Source of the DNA: Clostridioides difficile
GTDB taxonomy: Bacteria; Bacillota; Clostridia; Peptostreptococcales; Peptostreptococcaceae
Direction: 5' to 3'
Assembly: GCA_024919175.1 (NCBI GenBank)
Contig: CP103804.1
Coordinates: 868,001 to 932,000 of the forward strand
Length of the DNA stretch: 64,000 nucleotides
Numbering within the stretch: the first letter of the stretch is position 1; each line of letters opens with the position of its first letter. Below the pieces are notes generated by a model. That model saw only the letters and a program-made list of their open reading frames with translations. It made no database searches and was not told where the DNA came from. The position numbers and the translations under genes were made by a program. Below are positions 26,775 through 36,270 of the stretch, piece after piece.

Positions 26775-27578
26775 ATGAAAACTTTAGGGTTTATTGGTTC
26801 AGGAAATATGGGAAGTGCAATGATAGGTGGGATAGTAAAATCAGGTTTAGTAAAAGCAGAAGATATAACTATATCAGACTTAAGTCAAGTTGCTTTAGAT
26901 AAAGTAAAAGAACAATTTGAGGTAAATACTACAACTGATTCAAAGGTGGCTGTTGCAAATTCTGATGTGGTAATAGTTGCACTTAAACCTAATATATGCG
27001 AAAAAGCTTTAACACCACTTAAAGAATTAATAGATGCAAATAAAATAATAGTATCAATAGCAGCAGGTAAAACTATAGAAAGCCTTGAAAGTTTTATAGG
27101 CTCAGATAAAAAAATAGTAAGAGTAATGCCTAATACTCCAGCTCTTGTTGGAGAAGGTATGTCAGCTCTTTGTAAAAATGCAAATGTAACTGATGAAGAA
27201 TTAAACATGATTAAAGCTCTATTTGAATCATTCGGAGAAGCAGAAATAGTAGCAGAATACTTAATGGATACAGTTACAGGTATTAGTGGTTCTTCTCCTG
27301 CATATGTATTTATGTTTATAGAAGCTATTGCAGACGCAGCAGTACTAGCTGGTATGCCAAGACAACAAGCTTATAAATTTGCATCTCAAGCCGTGATGGG
27401 TTCAGCTAAGATGGTTCTTGAAACTGGAAAACATCCAGGTGAATTAAAAGATATGGTTTGTTCGCCAGCAGGAACTACTATAGAAGCAGTTAGAGTGTTA
27501 GAAGAAGAAGGATTTAGATCAGCAGTTATAAAATCTATTGTTGCTTGTATAGATAAATCTAAAGATATGAGCAAATAG
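26775..27578 (+). CDS. proC: Pyrroline-5-carboxylate reductase
   Basis: A 267-residue enzyme with an N-terminal NAD(P)-binding site (LGFIGSGNMGSAMIGG), the RVMPNTPALVGEGM segment and the C-terminal P5CR signature (ELKDMVCSPAGTTIEAVRVLEE). It reduces pyrroline-5-carboxylate to L-proline. Placement after hypD implies it handles HypD product; proline then feeds proline reductase, whose prdC partner starts at 63299. AGAGGAG precedes the ATG. Confidence 0.96.
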   Translation: MKTLGFIGSGNMGSAMIGGIVKSGLVKAEDITISDLSQVALDKVKEQFEVNTTTDSKVAVANSDVVIVALKPNICEKALTPLKELIDANKIIVSIAAGKTIESLESFIGSDKKIVRVMPNTPALVGEGMSALCKNANVTDEELNMIKALFESFGEAEIVAEYLMDTVTGISGSSPAYVFMFIEAIADAAVLAGMPRQQAYKFASQAVMGSAKMVLETGKHPGELKDMVCSPAGTTIEAVRVLEEEGFRSAVIKSIVACIDKSKDMSK

Positions 27579-27604
27579 TAAATTAAGAATAAGATAAAAA
27601 TATG

Positions 27605-27648
27605 TGTCTCAAAATGAATTTTGTAGTTTGTTTTGAGACATTATTTGT
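27605..27648 (+). terminator. Terminator after proC
   Basis: Perfect 10-bp arms TGTCTCAAAA (27605-27614) and TTTTGAGACA (27631-27640) followed by TTATTTG. Confidence 0.8.
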
Positions 27649-28362
27649 ATGTATTAACAATTATAATTCCACTAATAAAAAAAATAATCTCCATATTGAC
27701 TTCTTACAGATTATACAAATGTATACTAATCTTTTTAAATATTAACTTGATAATATGAATTTTATTTTAAAATAAGATATTTATATAAATAGCCAATAGA
27801 ATCTATTATTTTAACGTTTTTTGTTATATAATGGTATAAATATAAGTTAGTAATAGTAATAAAGTAATAACTATAAATGGATAACTAATGAGGTATTTAC
27901 AATTTATATGTATGCTACAAAAATGAATCTCCTGTTTCTAGATAAGATGTAATGGTTTTCTTATAAGTATAGTTTAGCAATTATTTTACTTAATTGTTTT
28001 TAATCATACTTATTAAATGGTAAAAAGTAATATTAAGATAAAACTTAAAAATTTGAACTTAAATTCAAAGAACTTATTTTATTTTTTAAAAATGAAGTAA
28101 GCTTTTTTATTTTATCATAAGGAATACATATTATTTTATGCGAAAAGCAAACATATCTTAGAAAATGATAATTGATAATCTATATAAAAATTATTTTTAT
28201 ATTATATGATTAATGTAACAAATTATTTTTATATTTTGATAAAAAAGTAGTAATAAAAATCAGCATTGTTTGTATTTATTTAATAGAATTTATGTTTATT
28301 ATTGATAGATACCATTACGATATAGTGAAATTAAATTTATAAAATAAAAAGAGGTGATTTAT
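27649..28362. other. Long non-coding gap before the cyclic-di-GMP enzyme gene
   Basis: About 710 bp of extremely AT-rich DNA with no open frame of note, no recognised riboswitch core and no strong hairpin. I looked for c-di-GMP-I and c-di-GMP-II aptamer cores and saw none. Its length and composition suit the edge of an acquired segment, since the following gene differs in codon use. Confidence 0.4.
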
Positions 28363-31300
28363 ATGTATAATAAAAATCATAAAAAAAAATACCACCTCAC
28401 TTCAGAAGATTTTTATAAAGAAGTTGAGAAACGATTAAGTCAAATTAAGATTACTGAGCATAAATTAACATTAATTACATTAGATTTTGACAACTTCAAC
28501 TATGTAAATGACTTGTTTGGATATAGGGTTGGAGATTTGACACTTGAAAAAATAATTGAGCATTTCAATACATGTCTTAAAGGTAATGATATTTTCTGTA
28601 AAGTCCATGCAGACCATTTTGTATTCTGTTTGGATACTGACAATCCGATGAAAGCATCACAATTATTTCTACAACTTACAGATTTAAAAAAGGCTTTAAA
28701 GAATATACTTCCACCACACTATAATCTAGTTTCAAGTGCAGGGATTCTTGTTGTTGAAGATGATGTTACAACACTTTCTGCATTGCTTGACAAGGCAAAT
28801 TATGCTCGCAAGAAATCTAAAGGAAATGCTACAAATACATTTAATATTTACAATGATAAAATGAGACAAGAGGTAGACTGGAAAAAACAAATTACATTTA
28901 TGATGGATATTGCACTAAAAAATCGTGAATTTGAGATGTATTTACAACCAAAATTATTAATTAAAACAGGTGAAGTTTTTGGTGCAGAAGCACTTGTACG
29001 TTGGAATAGTTCTGAATTAGGTATGATTTATCCAGATAAGTTTATTTCAATTATGGAACAAAATGGCTTTATTAGACAACTCGATTTTTTCATGTTAGAG
29101 GAAGCCTGTCGTTTCTTAAAATGTAGTAAAGAAAATGGAATACCTCAACTTCCTATTTCTGTTAATTTTTCAAAAGCACATTTACAGACAGAAGATTTAG
29201 TTGAAAAGATTTTTCAAACTGTTAATCACATGGGGATTTCTACTCGTATGATTGAAATTGAATTTACTGAAAATTTATTTTCTGATAATATTGACAAGTT
29301 AATTGGAATTGTTTCTGCACTTAAGATGCTTGGATTTAAAGTATCTTTAGATGATTTTGGAAGTGCATATTCTTCTCTTAATTATTTAAAGGATATTCCA
29401 ATTGATATTATTAAAATTGACAAGGGCTTTTTAAATTCATCTACTAATACAGATAGAGGAAAGATTATTATTGCCAAAGTTGTAGAGCTGATTAAATCGC
29501 TTCGTGTTCTTTCAGTTATGGAAGGTGTAGAAAATGATGAACAGGTGAAATTTCTTCAAAAACTCAATTGTGATTTAGGACAAGGTTATTTTTATGCAAA
29601 GCCTATGCCTATTGATAACTATATTAATTATATTAATAATAGTTCTATTGTAGAAGATATCCAAAGATATCTTAACTCTACTGTCAAAGAAGAAGAGGAT
29701 AAATCTTATCTTCATGTAATTCCACAAGAATTCCAAATGGATAATTGGGAACTTTATACACTTGGGAAAAATATTGATATGGGCTTGATGAAAGGTTATC
29801 TAGATGGAGAAGCAACTGTTCAGTATGTTAATGATCGTGCTCTTGAATACCTTGGTTATACTAGACAGGAATTCCGTGAGATATTTAATAATAGCATAGT
29901 TGCATTTACACATCCAGAGGATGCCCATATTGTTCAAAAAAATGCAGAACAACTTGTAACTAGTGGAAAACCATTAAAGTTTCAAACTCGTGCTATTCGT
30001 AAAGATGGAAAGGTTGTTGTTTTACAAGGACGTTCTTCATGTATTATTGATGGTCAAGGACGACCTGTTGGTTTATATGCATTTCAAGATGTTACAGAAG
30101 AATTGGAAAAGACAAACAAATTAAAGCATTCTCTTGAAAATAAAATAAAAGAACTTGAGGAAGCAATAGCATCTGAACAAAAAACAAAAGAGGCATTACT
30201 AATTAGTGAAGAGAAATACAATATTATTATGGAGCAAAATGATGATATTATGTTTGAATGGGATTTTGAGTCAGATACAAATATGTTTTCTAAAAGATAT
30301 GATACTTTGTTTGGGTATTCACCTTTTACAACAAATGTTACTACCAATAAAGAAATTCGTGATAAAATCCATCCAGATGATTTAGAAGTATTTGAAGAAT
30401 GGATTGTAAATACATACAAAAAGCCAGGATATTCAGTATCTAGTTACAGGATTCAGGACATTAATGGAAATTACTTATGGATGCATTGTCGTTCAACAGC
30501 TATTTGTGATAGTAAGGGAAGAGCAATTAGAGCAGTTGGTGTATTTTCCAATATCAATGCACAGAAACAACAAATGGATGATTTAATTGTAAAATCACAG
30601 CTAGACCCACTAACAAAATTATTAAATAAAACTGAGTTTCAGTATCGCATTGATGAATCCTTAAAAATTTCTAGATATAAATTAGGAGCTTTTTTCATAA
30701 TAGATATTGATAATTTTAAAGGGTTAAATGATACTCTTGGACATCAGTTAGGAGATAGTATTTTAATAGATATAGCAAATAAAGTAAGTAAAGTTTTTCC
30801 TGAAACAGATATGATTGGAAGAATTGGTGGAGATGAAATTGCAGTATATTTTCCATATATAGATAGTAGCATAATTAAATATAAAGCAGAAGCTTTGTCA
30901 CAGTCACTTAGATTATCATATTATGGTTCTACAAGTAAGTATGAAATCTCAGGAAGTATTGGTATATCATTTTATCCTGAGCATGGTGACACTTTTAATA
31001 TGCTTTATCGTTTTGCAGATATTGCCCTTTATAATTCTAAAAATAATGGAAAAGACAGGTATACTATATATAATCACAATATTACAAATCCTCTTTTAGA
31101 TAATAGCAGTCAGGTAGAATATACAACTAATTTTTTAAATACATATTTCCAAAATGATATAATTTTTCATGTTTTTGAAATGCTTTATGAATCAAGACAT
31201 GTTTCTGAGAGTATTAAGAGTATATTAAGTTTATTAGGTGAGAAGTACAATATGGATCGTGTGTATATTTTTGAGATTGATGAAAAAAAACATGTAACTA

Positions 31301-32004
31301 GTAATACATATGAATGGTGTGCTCCAGGTATTTCATCTGAAATTGATTTTTTACAAGAAATACCTCTAGAGAGTCTTGATTCATATTTTAATCAATACAG
31401 CACTGAAGGGCTATTTTGTTGTAAAGATATTGAAAATGCTACAGATGAGATTAAAAATATATGTATACCACAAGGAATAAAATCTCTTCTCCATTGTGCA
31501 ATACACAATGAAGGAATTATGACTGGTTTTATTGGTTTTGATGTATGTAGAGAATATTACAGTTGGACAGGGGAAGAAATTGCTATTCTTGGCTATATTT
31601 CTCGGATTCTTTCTGTATTTTTAATTAAAAATACCACAACAACAAAATTGAACACTAGTTATAAAAACTATCAGGAGATGGTTGAAAATTTAAATGGATA
31701 TGTTTATGTCATTGACCCTTATACTTATGAAGTATTTTATATTAATCGTGCAATTCAAGAATTAGGTTTACTTACTGGTAAACCCTGCTACAAAATGGCA
31801 TTTGGCTCAGATGAACCCTGTGAAAATTGCCCTATTAATAAATTTAGTGATGATATTCATTATGCAACGGAAGAAATTTACTCTGAAGTCTTGGATAGCT
31901 GGGTAAATTCATCAGCTTCAAGAATGAAATGGGAGGGAGATAAAGATGCAGTACTGGTTTGTTGTACAGACATCTCAAAATATAAATTTAAATCTAGAGC
32001 ATAA
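28363..32004 (+). CDS. Multidomain cyclic-di-GMP enzyme: GGDEF(degenerate)-EAL-PAS-PAS-GGDEF-GAF-PAS
   Basis: A 1213-residue cytoplasmic protein starting at ATG 28363 (GAGGTGAT). Order: a GGDEF-like domain with the motif decayed to HADHF (~30-165); an EAL phosphodiesterase domain with EAL at 209-211, ETE-type FTENLF, DDFG and EGVEN all retained; two PAS domains (~470-590, ~640-750); a second GGDEF domain with GGDEI at 822-826; a GAF-like domain (~930-1100); a last PAS segment with a cysteine cluster (CYKMAF, CENCP). It could both make and break c-di-GMP. No membrane segments, so it senses cytoplasmic signals. CGT arginine and ATT isoleucine codons are far commoner than in flanking genes, suggesting transfer. 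Confidence 0.92.
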   Translation: MYNKNHKKKYHLTSEDFYKEVEKRLSQIKITEHKLTLITLDFDNFNYVNDLFGYRVGDLTLEKIIEHFNTCLKGNDIFCKVHADHFVFCLDTDNPMKASQLFLQLTDLKKALKNILPPHYNLVSSAGILVVEDDVTTLSALLDKANYARKKSKGNATNTFNIYNDKMRQEVDWKKQITFMMDIALKNREFEMYLQPKLLIKTGEVFGAEALVRWNSSELGMIYPDKFISIMEQNGFIRQLDFFMLEEACRFLKCSKENGIPQLPISVNFSKAHLQTEDLVEKIFQTVNHMGISTRMIEIEFTENLFSDNIDKLIGIVSALKMLGFKVSLDDFGSAYSSLNYLKDIPIDIIKIDKGFLNSSTNTDRGKIIIAKVVELIKSLRVLSVMEGVENDEQVKFLQKLNCDLGQGYFYAKPMPIDNYINYINNSSIVEDIQRYLNSTVKEEEDKSYLHVIPQEFQMDNWELYTLGKNIDMGLMKGYLDGEATVQYVNDRALEYLGYTRQEFREIFNNSIVAFTHPEDAHIVQKNAEQLVTSGKPLKFQTRAIRKDGKVVVLQGRSSCIIDGQGRPVGLYAFQDVTEELEKTNKLKHSLENKIKELEEAIASEQKTKEALLISEEKYNIIMEQNDDIMFEWDFESDTNMFSKRYDTLFGYSPFTTNVTTNKEIRDKIHPDDLEVFEEWIVNTYKKPGYSVSSYRIQDINGNYLWMHCRSTAICDSKGRAIRAVGVFSNINAQKQQMDDLIVKSQLDPLTKLLNKTEFQYRIDESLKISRYKLGAFFIIDIDNFKGLNDTLGHQLGDSILIDIANKVSKVFPETDMIGRIGGDEIAVYFPYIDSSIIKYKAEALSQSLRLSYYGSTSKYEISGSIGISFYPEHGDTFNMLYRFADIALYNSKNNGKDRYTIYNHNITNPLLDNSSQVEYTTNFLNTYFQNDIIFHVFEMLYESRHVSESIKSILSLLGEKYNMDRVYIFEIDEKKHVTSNTYEWCAPGISSEIDFLQEIPLESLDSYFNQYSTEGLFCCKDIENATDEIKNICIPQGIKSLLHCAIHNEGIMTGFIGFDVCREYYSWTGEEIAILGYISRILSVFLIKNTTTTKLNTSYKNYQEMVENLNGYVYVIDPYTYEVFYINRAIQELGLLTGKPCYKMAFGSDEPCENCPINKFSDDIHYATEEIYSEVLDSWVNSSASRMKWEGDKDAVLVCCTDISKYKFKSRA

Positions 32005-32100
32005 TTTTACTTATCTATAGTGTTTTGTGATAGATGAATAATGTATTTTAACAGTCGCACATGAAGTTAAGTAGTAATAGACTAAAGAAGTAAAAAAGAA

Positions 32101-32140
32101 GCTATTACACAACAGTTTAAATTTGTTTGTGTGATAGCCT
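32101..32140. terminator. Bidirectional terminator between the c-di-GMP enzyme gene and feoB
   Basis: Arms GCTATtACACAaCA and TGTTTGTGTgATAGC (32101-32138) with a T-rich flank on the minus strand and T-rich bases on the plus strand, between convergent genes. Confidence 0.75.
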
Positions 32141-32226
32141 CTATATTCTTATAATAATGTTTTTGTAAGAGCTATTTTTGAAGAATAGTTCTTTAACTTT
32201 ATTTTTAAATATAAGATATTTATATA

Positions 32227-34173
32227 TTAATGTATACTACTTTTTTTGTTATTATCTTCATCTACTGAGCAAGAATTAGAACCTGGACATCCAGAGCAAC
32301 CAGAACATCCACTACAACTACTTCCATTTTTTGTAGACTTAAATTTATTAAACAAGATTATAAATGCAAGAACTATGATTATTCCACCAATTAAAGCTTC
32401 CATTATTGAATTTCCCATAAATAGTACTCCACCAATGCTTTTAACTATAAAAGCCATTATCCATGCTAATATAAATTGATATGCAAATGATGTGAACATC
32501 ATTTTATTGCCATATTCTTTTCTCATAGTTGCAAGAGCAGCTATACATGGAGTATATAGAGCCGTAAATATTAAGAATGTATATGCAGTAACACCATTAA
32601 ATATTGTAGGTAATACAACAGTCAAATTACCATATAGTATATTCAAAGAGTTCACCACGATTTCTTTTGCTCCAAGACCACTTAAGATAGCAACTGAAGT
32701 TCTCCAGTCATCAAAACCAAGGGGCTTAAATATAGGAGATATAATATGCCCTATAGTAGCTAAAAAGCTTACATTTATATCTTCTGTAAATCCAAATACA
32801 TTAAATGAAGAAAGTCCCCAAATAACAACTGACATTGCAAACATGACAGTAACAACTCTTATTAAAAATCCTTTTGATTTATTCCAAGTATTTTTAATAA
32901 GTGCATCTATAGTAGGTATTCTATATTCTGGTAACTCTAATATAAATGGTTCAGCTTCTGTCTTAAAAGCTGTTTTATTTAAAACTAGTGCAACCAAAAT
33001 TGCCATAACTATACCAACTAAGTATAATGATGTAGTTACTAAAGCAGCATTGTGTGGGAAAAATATAGCTACAAATAATGCATATATAGGTAACTTTGCT
33101 CCACAAGTCATAAGTGGTGCAATAAGAGCCGTAACTCTTCTGTCTTTTTCACTTTCTAATGTTCTAGTCGCCATTATAGCAGGAGAAGAACATCCCATAC
33201 CCATAACTATAGGTATAAAAGCCTTACCAGATAGACCAACCTTTCTCATAACCTTATCCATCAAAAATGCTGTTCTTGACATATATCCACTATCTTCAAA
33301 TAGAGATATACCAAAGAATAATGTAAATATTAAAGGGAAGAATGGTAAAGTACCACCAACACCTCCAATTATTCCATCAACAATAAGTGATTTAAACCAC
33401 GGACTAGAGTTAGCTAACAAATCACTAACAGGTGTAGAGATATAAGCCTCTATAAGGCCTGCAAAGCCTTCTTGAAGTGGACCTCCAACCCAATCAAAGG
33501 TGAATTTAAATAAAAGAAACAATACACCAATAAATATAGGATAGGCTAATATAGGATTTAAAACTATATTGTCTATTTTATCACTGATAGATTTTTTGTG
33601 TGTATATGTAGTCTTTGTACATCTTGATAAGATAGATTCCAACTTCTTATATGTTTCTGTTTCACTTCCAAAGTCTGTTCGATATTTAAATGATTTTTTA
33701 GTAGCATCTTTAATTTCTGCTTCTATTCTTTCTACGCCATCTTTCTTTTTTGCGATGATTGGAACAACAATTACTCCAAGTTCTTCACTTAATTTTTTAT
33801 CATCTATATTAACACCTTTAGATTCTGCAATATCTAACATGTTAAGCAGTATAACTATAGGTTTATTAAATTGCATAAGTTGAGTTGTTAAGTAGAGATT
33901 TCTTGATAAGTTAGAAGCATCTACTACATTTACTATTACATCAACATCTTCATTTTCTAAATATGACTTAGAAACCTTTTCTTCATTTGAGAAAGTATCC
34001 ATTGCATATATACCAGGTAAATCTACAACCTTTATTTCTTTCCCAATAAATCCTTCTTTTTTCTCAATAGTAACACCAGGCCAGTTACCAACATACTGAT
34101 TTGAACCTGTAAGCAGGTTAAATACAGTAGTTTTACCAACATTCGGGTTTCCTAATAATGCTACATTAATCAC
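32227..34173 (-). CDS. feoB: Ferrous iron transport GTPase-permease FeoB
   Basis: A 648-residue protein. The N-terminal G domain has G1 GNPNVGKTT, G3 DLPG and G4 NMLD; the core has paired Gate motifs and ~8 membrane helices, with GMGCSSPAIMATRT as a hallmark. The C-terminus is a cysteine-rich tail with repeated CSGC units, ending SCSVDEDNN. It imports Fe(II) across the membrane. GTG start at 34173 behind AGGAGGAG, 17 bp after feoA. At 648 residues it is shorter than the E. coli protein but normal for clostridial FeoB. Confidence 0.96.
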   Translation of the reverse strand: MINVALLGNPNVGKTTVFNLLTGSNQYVGNWPGVTIEKKEGFIGKEIKVVDLPGIYAMDTFSNEEKVSKSYLENEDVDVIVNVVDASNLSRNLYLTTQLMQFNKPIVILLNMLDIAESKGVNIDDKKLSEELGVIVVPIIAKKKDGVERIEAEIKDATKKSFKYRTDFGSETETYKKLESILSRCTKTTYTHKKSISDKIDNIVLNPILAYPIFIGVLFLLFKFTFDWVGGPLQEGFAGLIEAYISTPVSDLLANSSPWFKSLIVDGIIGGVGGTLPFFPLIFTLFFGISLFEDSGYMSRTAFLMDKVMRKVGLSGKAFIPIVMGMGCSSPAIMATRTLESEKDRRVTALIAPLMTCGAKLPIYALFVAIFFPHNAALVTTSLYLVGIVMAILVALVLNKTAFKTEAEPFILELPEYRIPTIDALIKNTWNKSKGFLIRVVTVMFAMSVVIWGLSSFNVFGFTEDINVSFLATIGHIISPIFKPLGFDDWRTSVAILSGLGAKEIVVNSLNILYGNLTVVLPTIFNGVTAYTFLIFTALYTPCIAALATMRKEYGNKMMFTSFAYQFILAWIMAFIVKSIGGVLFMGNSIMEALIGGIIIVLAFIILFNKFKSTKNGSSCSGCSGCSGCPGSNSCSVDEDNNKKSSIH

Positions 34174-34190
34174 AGGTAGCTCCTCCTCTA

Positions 34191-34409
34191 TTATTGTAAA
34201 GAAATATTTTTAGCATCAGATTTTCTAATAGCTAGGTCAAATCCTCTAAATCTAATTATAATTGGGTCTCCAAATGGGGCAACCTTTTTAACTTCTATTT
34301 CAGTACTATTTATACATCCAAGTGCAAGTAATCTTTTAGATAATTTAATATCTCCATCTATATTATTAATAAGTCCTTTTTCTCCTATTTTCAAATCGTA
34401 AACAGTCAT
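34191..34409 (-). CDS. feoA: Ferrous iron transport protein FeoA
   Basis: A 72-residue SH3-like protein (KIGEKGLINNIDGD, LLALGCINSTEIEVKKVAPFGDPIIIRFRGFDLAIRKSDA), the classic FeoA pattern. The start is ATG 34409 behind GGAGGTG; the in-frame GTG three codons upstream is inside the ribosome site. It is translated before feoB on one transcript and is thought to act with FeoB at the membrane. Confidence 0.93.
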   Translation of the reverse strand: MTVYDLKIGEKGLINNIDGDIKLSKRLLALGCINSTEIEVKKVAPFGDPIIIRFRGFDLAIRKSDAKNISLQ

Positions 34410-34422
34410 TATTAACACCTCC

Positions 34423-34443
34423 TAATGAAATTCATTATCATTA
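34423..34443 (-). promoter_or_regulatory. Fur box upstream of feoAB
   Basis: The minus strand reads TAATGATAATGAATTTCATTA, built from overlapping ATGATAAT/TGATAAT-like half sites as in Fur operators, immediately upstream of the feoA ribosome site. Iron-dependent repression by Fur is inferred. Confidence 0.75.
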
Positions 34444-34615
34444 AAATTGTAACAAGTATGATACAAAAAGTCAAGGATTATAGGGGGAATTACAAGTTCA
34501 AATTACTGATATTTATTTTAAATATATTATAGAATATTTTAGTCTAAATTAGGTGTTTTTATATATTTTGTATTATAATGTAATATGATATATAAAATTT
34601 GGAGGAGTTAACTCA

Positions 34616-35125
34616 ATGAAAACTAGAAAAATGACATTTTTAGGTCTTATGATAGGATACAGTTTAGCCTTATATGTATTAGAGACGTATATACCAAACC
34701 CTCTTATAGTTATATTTCCAGGAGCAAAATTGGGTTTGAGTAATATTATAACTTTAATTTCATTAATGTTGTTAGGTGTCAGAGATACTGTTATAATTGT
34801 TACTATCAGGGTAATTTTGTCATCAATATTTGCAGGTCCTCTATCTTATCTCTTATTTAGCATAGGAGGAGCTTATTTGAGCCTTTTATTTATGTATTTA
34901 GCAAGTAAAATAAAGGGATTATCAATTATAGGAATAAGTATTTTAGGGGCAATAGGGCATAATATAGGTCAATTAATAGTTGCAAGTTTAATAATAGAAA
35001 ATATACTTGCTATAGGATACTTGCCATTTATGTTGATGGCATCATTAGTAACGGGTATGTTTGTAGGATTAGTATCTAGATATACAGTACCCAAATTAAA
35101 GCATTTTTATAGTAAGTTTTATTGA
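34616..35125 (+). CDS. Gx transporter family / heptaprenyl diphosphate synthase component I-like membrane protein
   Basis: A 169-residue membrane protein of about five helices with an ECF-S-like look (PNPLIVIFPGAKLGLSNIITLISLMLLG, then a helix pair with GPLSYLLFSIGGAYLSLLFMYL). This family is annotated as HepI or Gx transporter; the substrate is unknown, and an S-component-like role in vitamin or prenyl precursor uptake is possible. It begins at ATG 34616 behind GGAGGAG. The Spo0E-like gene follows 77 bp later. Confidence 0.8.
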   Translation: MKTRKMTFLGLMIGYSLALYVLETYIPNPLIVIFPGAKLGLSNIITLISLMLLGVRDTVIIVTIRVILSSIFAGPLSYLLFSIGGAYLSLLFMYLASKIKGLSIIGISILGAIGHNIGQLIVASLIIENILAIGYLPFMLMASLVTGMFVGLVSRYTVPKLKHFYSKFY

Positions 35126-35202
35126 CATAATATTGACAAAATATAATATTGTTTGATAAAATGTATATAAAAATATACAAATTTGTAATAGTGGTGATTA
35201 TT

Positions 35203-35364
35203 ATGGCGAACAATGAATTAGAAACGTTAAAAAATGAAATTGAAGCAGTTAGGGAAGAGATAAATACATACATAGAATATCCAGAAATATTTCAAGAAGA
35301 GCTCGTAGAATCAAGTAAGAAAATAGATATATTAATAAATAAATACATGTACTTAAGCAAATAG
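35203..35364 (+). CDS. spo0E: Spo0E-like sporulation regulatory protein
   Basis: A 53-residue protein from ATG 35203, the codon that follows GTGGTGATT at the right distance; in-frame codons from 35149 lack a ribosome site. The sequence is two amphipathic helices (ELETLKNEIEAVREEINTYI and VESSKKIDILINKYM) with the S-x-x-I/L-D-x-L-I pattern of Spo0E-type aspartyl-phosphate phosphatases. In C. difficile a Spo0E-like protein at this locus limits sporulation through Spo0A. A terminator follows at once. Confidence 0.82.
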   Translation: MANNELETLKNEIEAVREEINTYIEYPEIFQEELVESSKKIDILINKYMYLSK

Positions 35365-35386
35365 CCCACAGTTGTGGGTTTTTTTG
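35365..35386 (+). terminator. Terminator after spo0E
   Basis: CCCACA/TGTGGG stem with a two-base loop, then seven or more T residues, starting one base after the stop codon. Confidence 0.88.
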
Positions 35387-35538
35387 TATTAAAAATTAAC
35401 AGATATTACTATTTCTCATATATTAATAATAATATTAAGATATAAGATATTATCTCTGATATAGAAACTATCTGTATGATATGATGTAGAAGTTATTTAT
35501 ATGATATAAATTATAATTGGGTCAGGAGGTTTTATATT

Positions 35539-36204
35539 ATGGGCGATATAGGAACTAAGGAGATAGCAATAAGATTATTATTAGCATTAGTTATAGGAGG
35601 AATAATAGGGCTAGAGAGAGAAAAAATAAGGCAGTTTGCAGGATTTAGAACACATATATTAATAGCAATAGGTTCTTGTATTACTTCAATAACTTCAATC
35701 CAGTTATTGTCTGACTATAGTTTGTATACAAATGCTGACCCAGCAAGAATGCCTGCTCAGGTACTATCTGGAATTGGTTTTTTAGGTGCAGGAGCAATTC
35801 TAAAGAACAAAGGTGGAGTGAAGGGGCTTACTACAGCAGCTGGAATGTGGGCAACTGCATGTATTGGTATAGCAGTTGGATATGGTTATTATGAGCTATC
35901 AATTTTGGGATGGCTGTTTGTAATGATAGCATTATTTGTGCTTAGGATATTAAATACGTTTCTATTTAGTCAAGAAAAAAATGTATTGATATTAAAAATA
36001 AATAATTTAGATTCAATACCTTTTTTATATGATAAATTTGAAAAAAATCAACTTATTGTAAGGAATATGGAAATAGAATGTCGTAGCGAAGAATATTGGA
36101 AAGTTAACTTTTTTATATCTTATGATAAGAGAATACACTTACCTGATGTTATGAAAGAAATAAATATGATAGAAGGAGTAATAAATGTAGATTATTTGGA
36201 CTAA
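35539..36204 (+). CDS. MgtC/SapB family membrane protein
   Basis: A 221-residue protein: four or five N-terminal helices with the family hallmarks GGIIGLEREK, GFRTHILIAIGSC, RMPAQVLSGIGFLGAGAILK and GLTTAAGMWATACIGIAVG, then a ~75-residue ACT-like cytoplasmic domain. MgtC proteins modulate P-type ATPases or ATP synthase under magnesium or acid stress. It starts at ATG 35539 (CAGGAGG). Single-gene unit. Confidence 0.92.
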   Translation: MGDIGTKEIAIRLLLALVIGGIIGLEREKIRQFAGFRTHILIAIGSCITSITSIQLLSDYSLYTNADPARMPAQVLSGIGFLGAGAILKNKGGVKGLTTAAGMWATACIGIAVGYGYYELSILGWLFVMIALFVLRILNTFLFSQEKNVLILKINNLDSIPFLYDKFEKNQLIVRNMEIECRSEEYWKVNFFISYDKRIHLPDVMKEINMIEGVINVDYLD

Positions 36205-36270
36205 AATATATACAATATATTTTGTAAAGCAAATAAAATATAAAAATGAATTAAAATAGAGGTGTATAAT

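Noticed and set aside
27649..28362. c-di-GMP riboswitch before the GGDEF/EAL gene
   Set aside because: No class I or class II core sequence was found in the gap on either strand.
32492..33445. 317-codon plus-strand open frame
   Set aside because: It is the antisense shadow of feoB, which has clear motifs; the shadow shows no domain and low-complexity composition.
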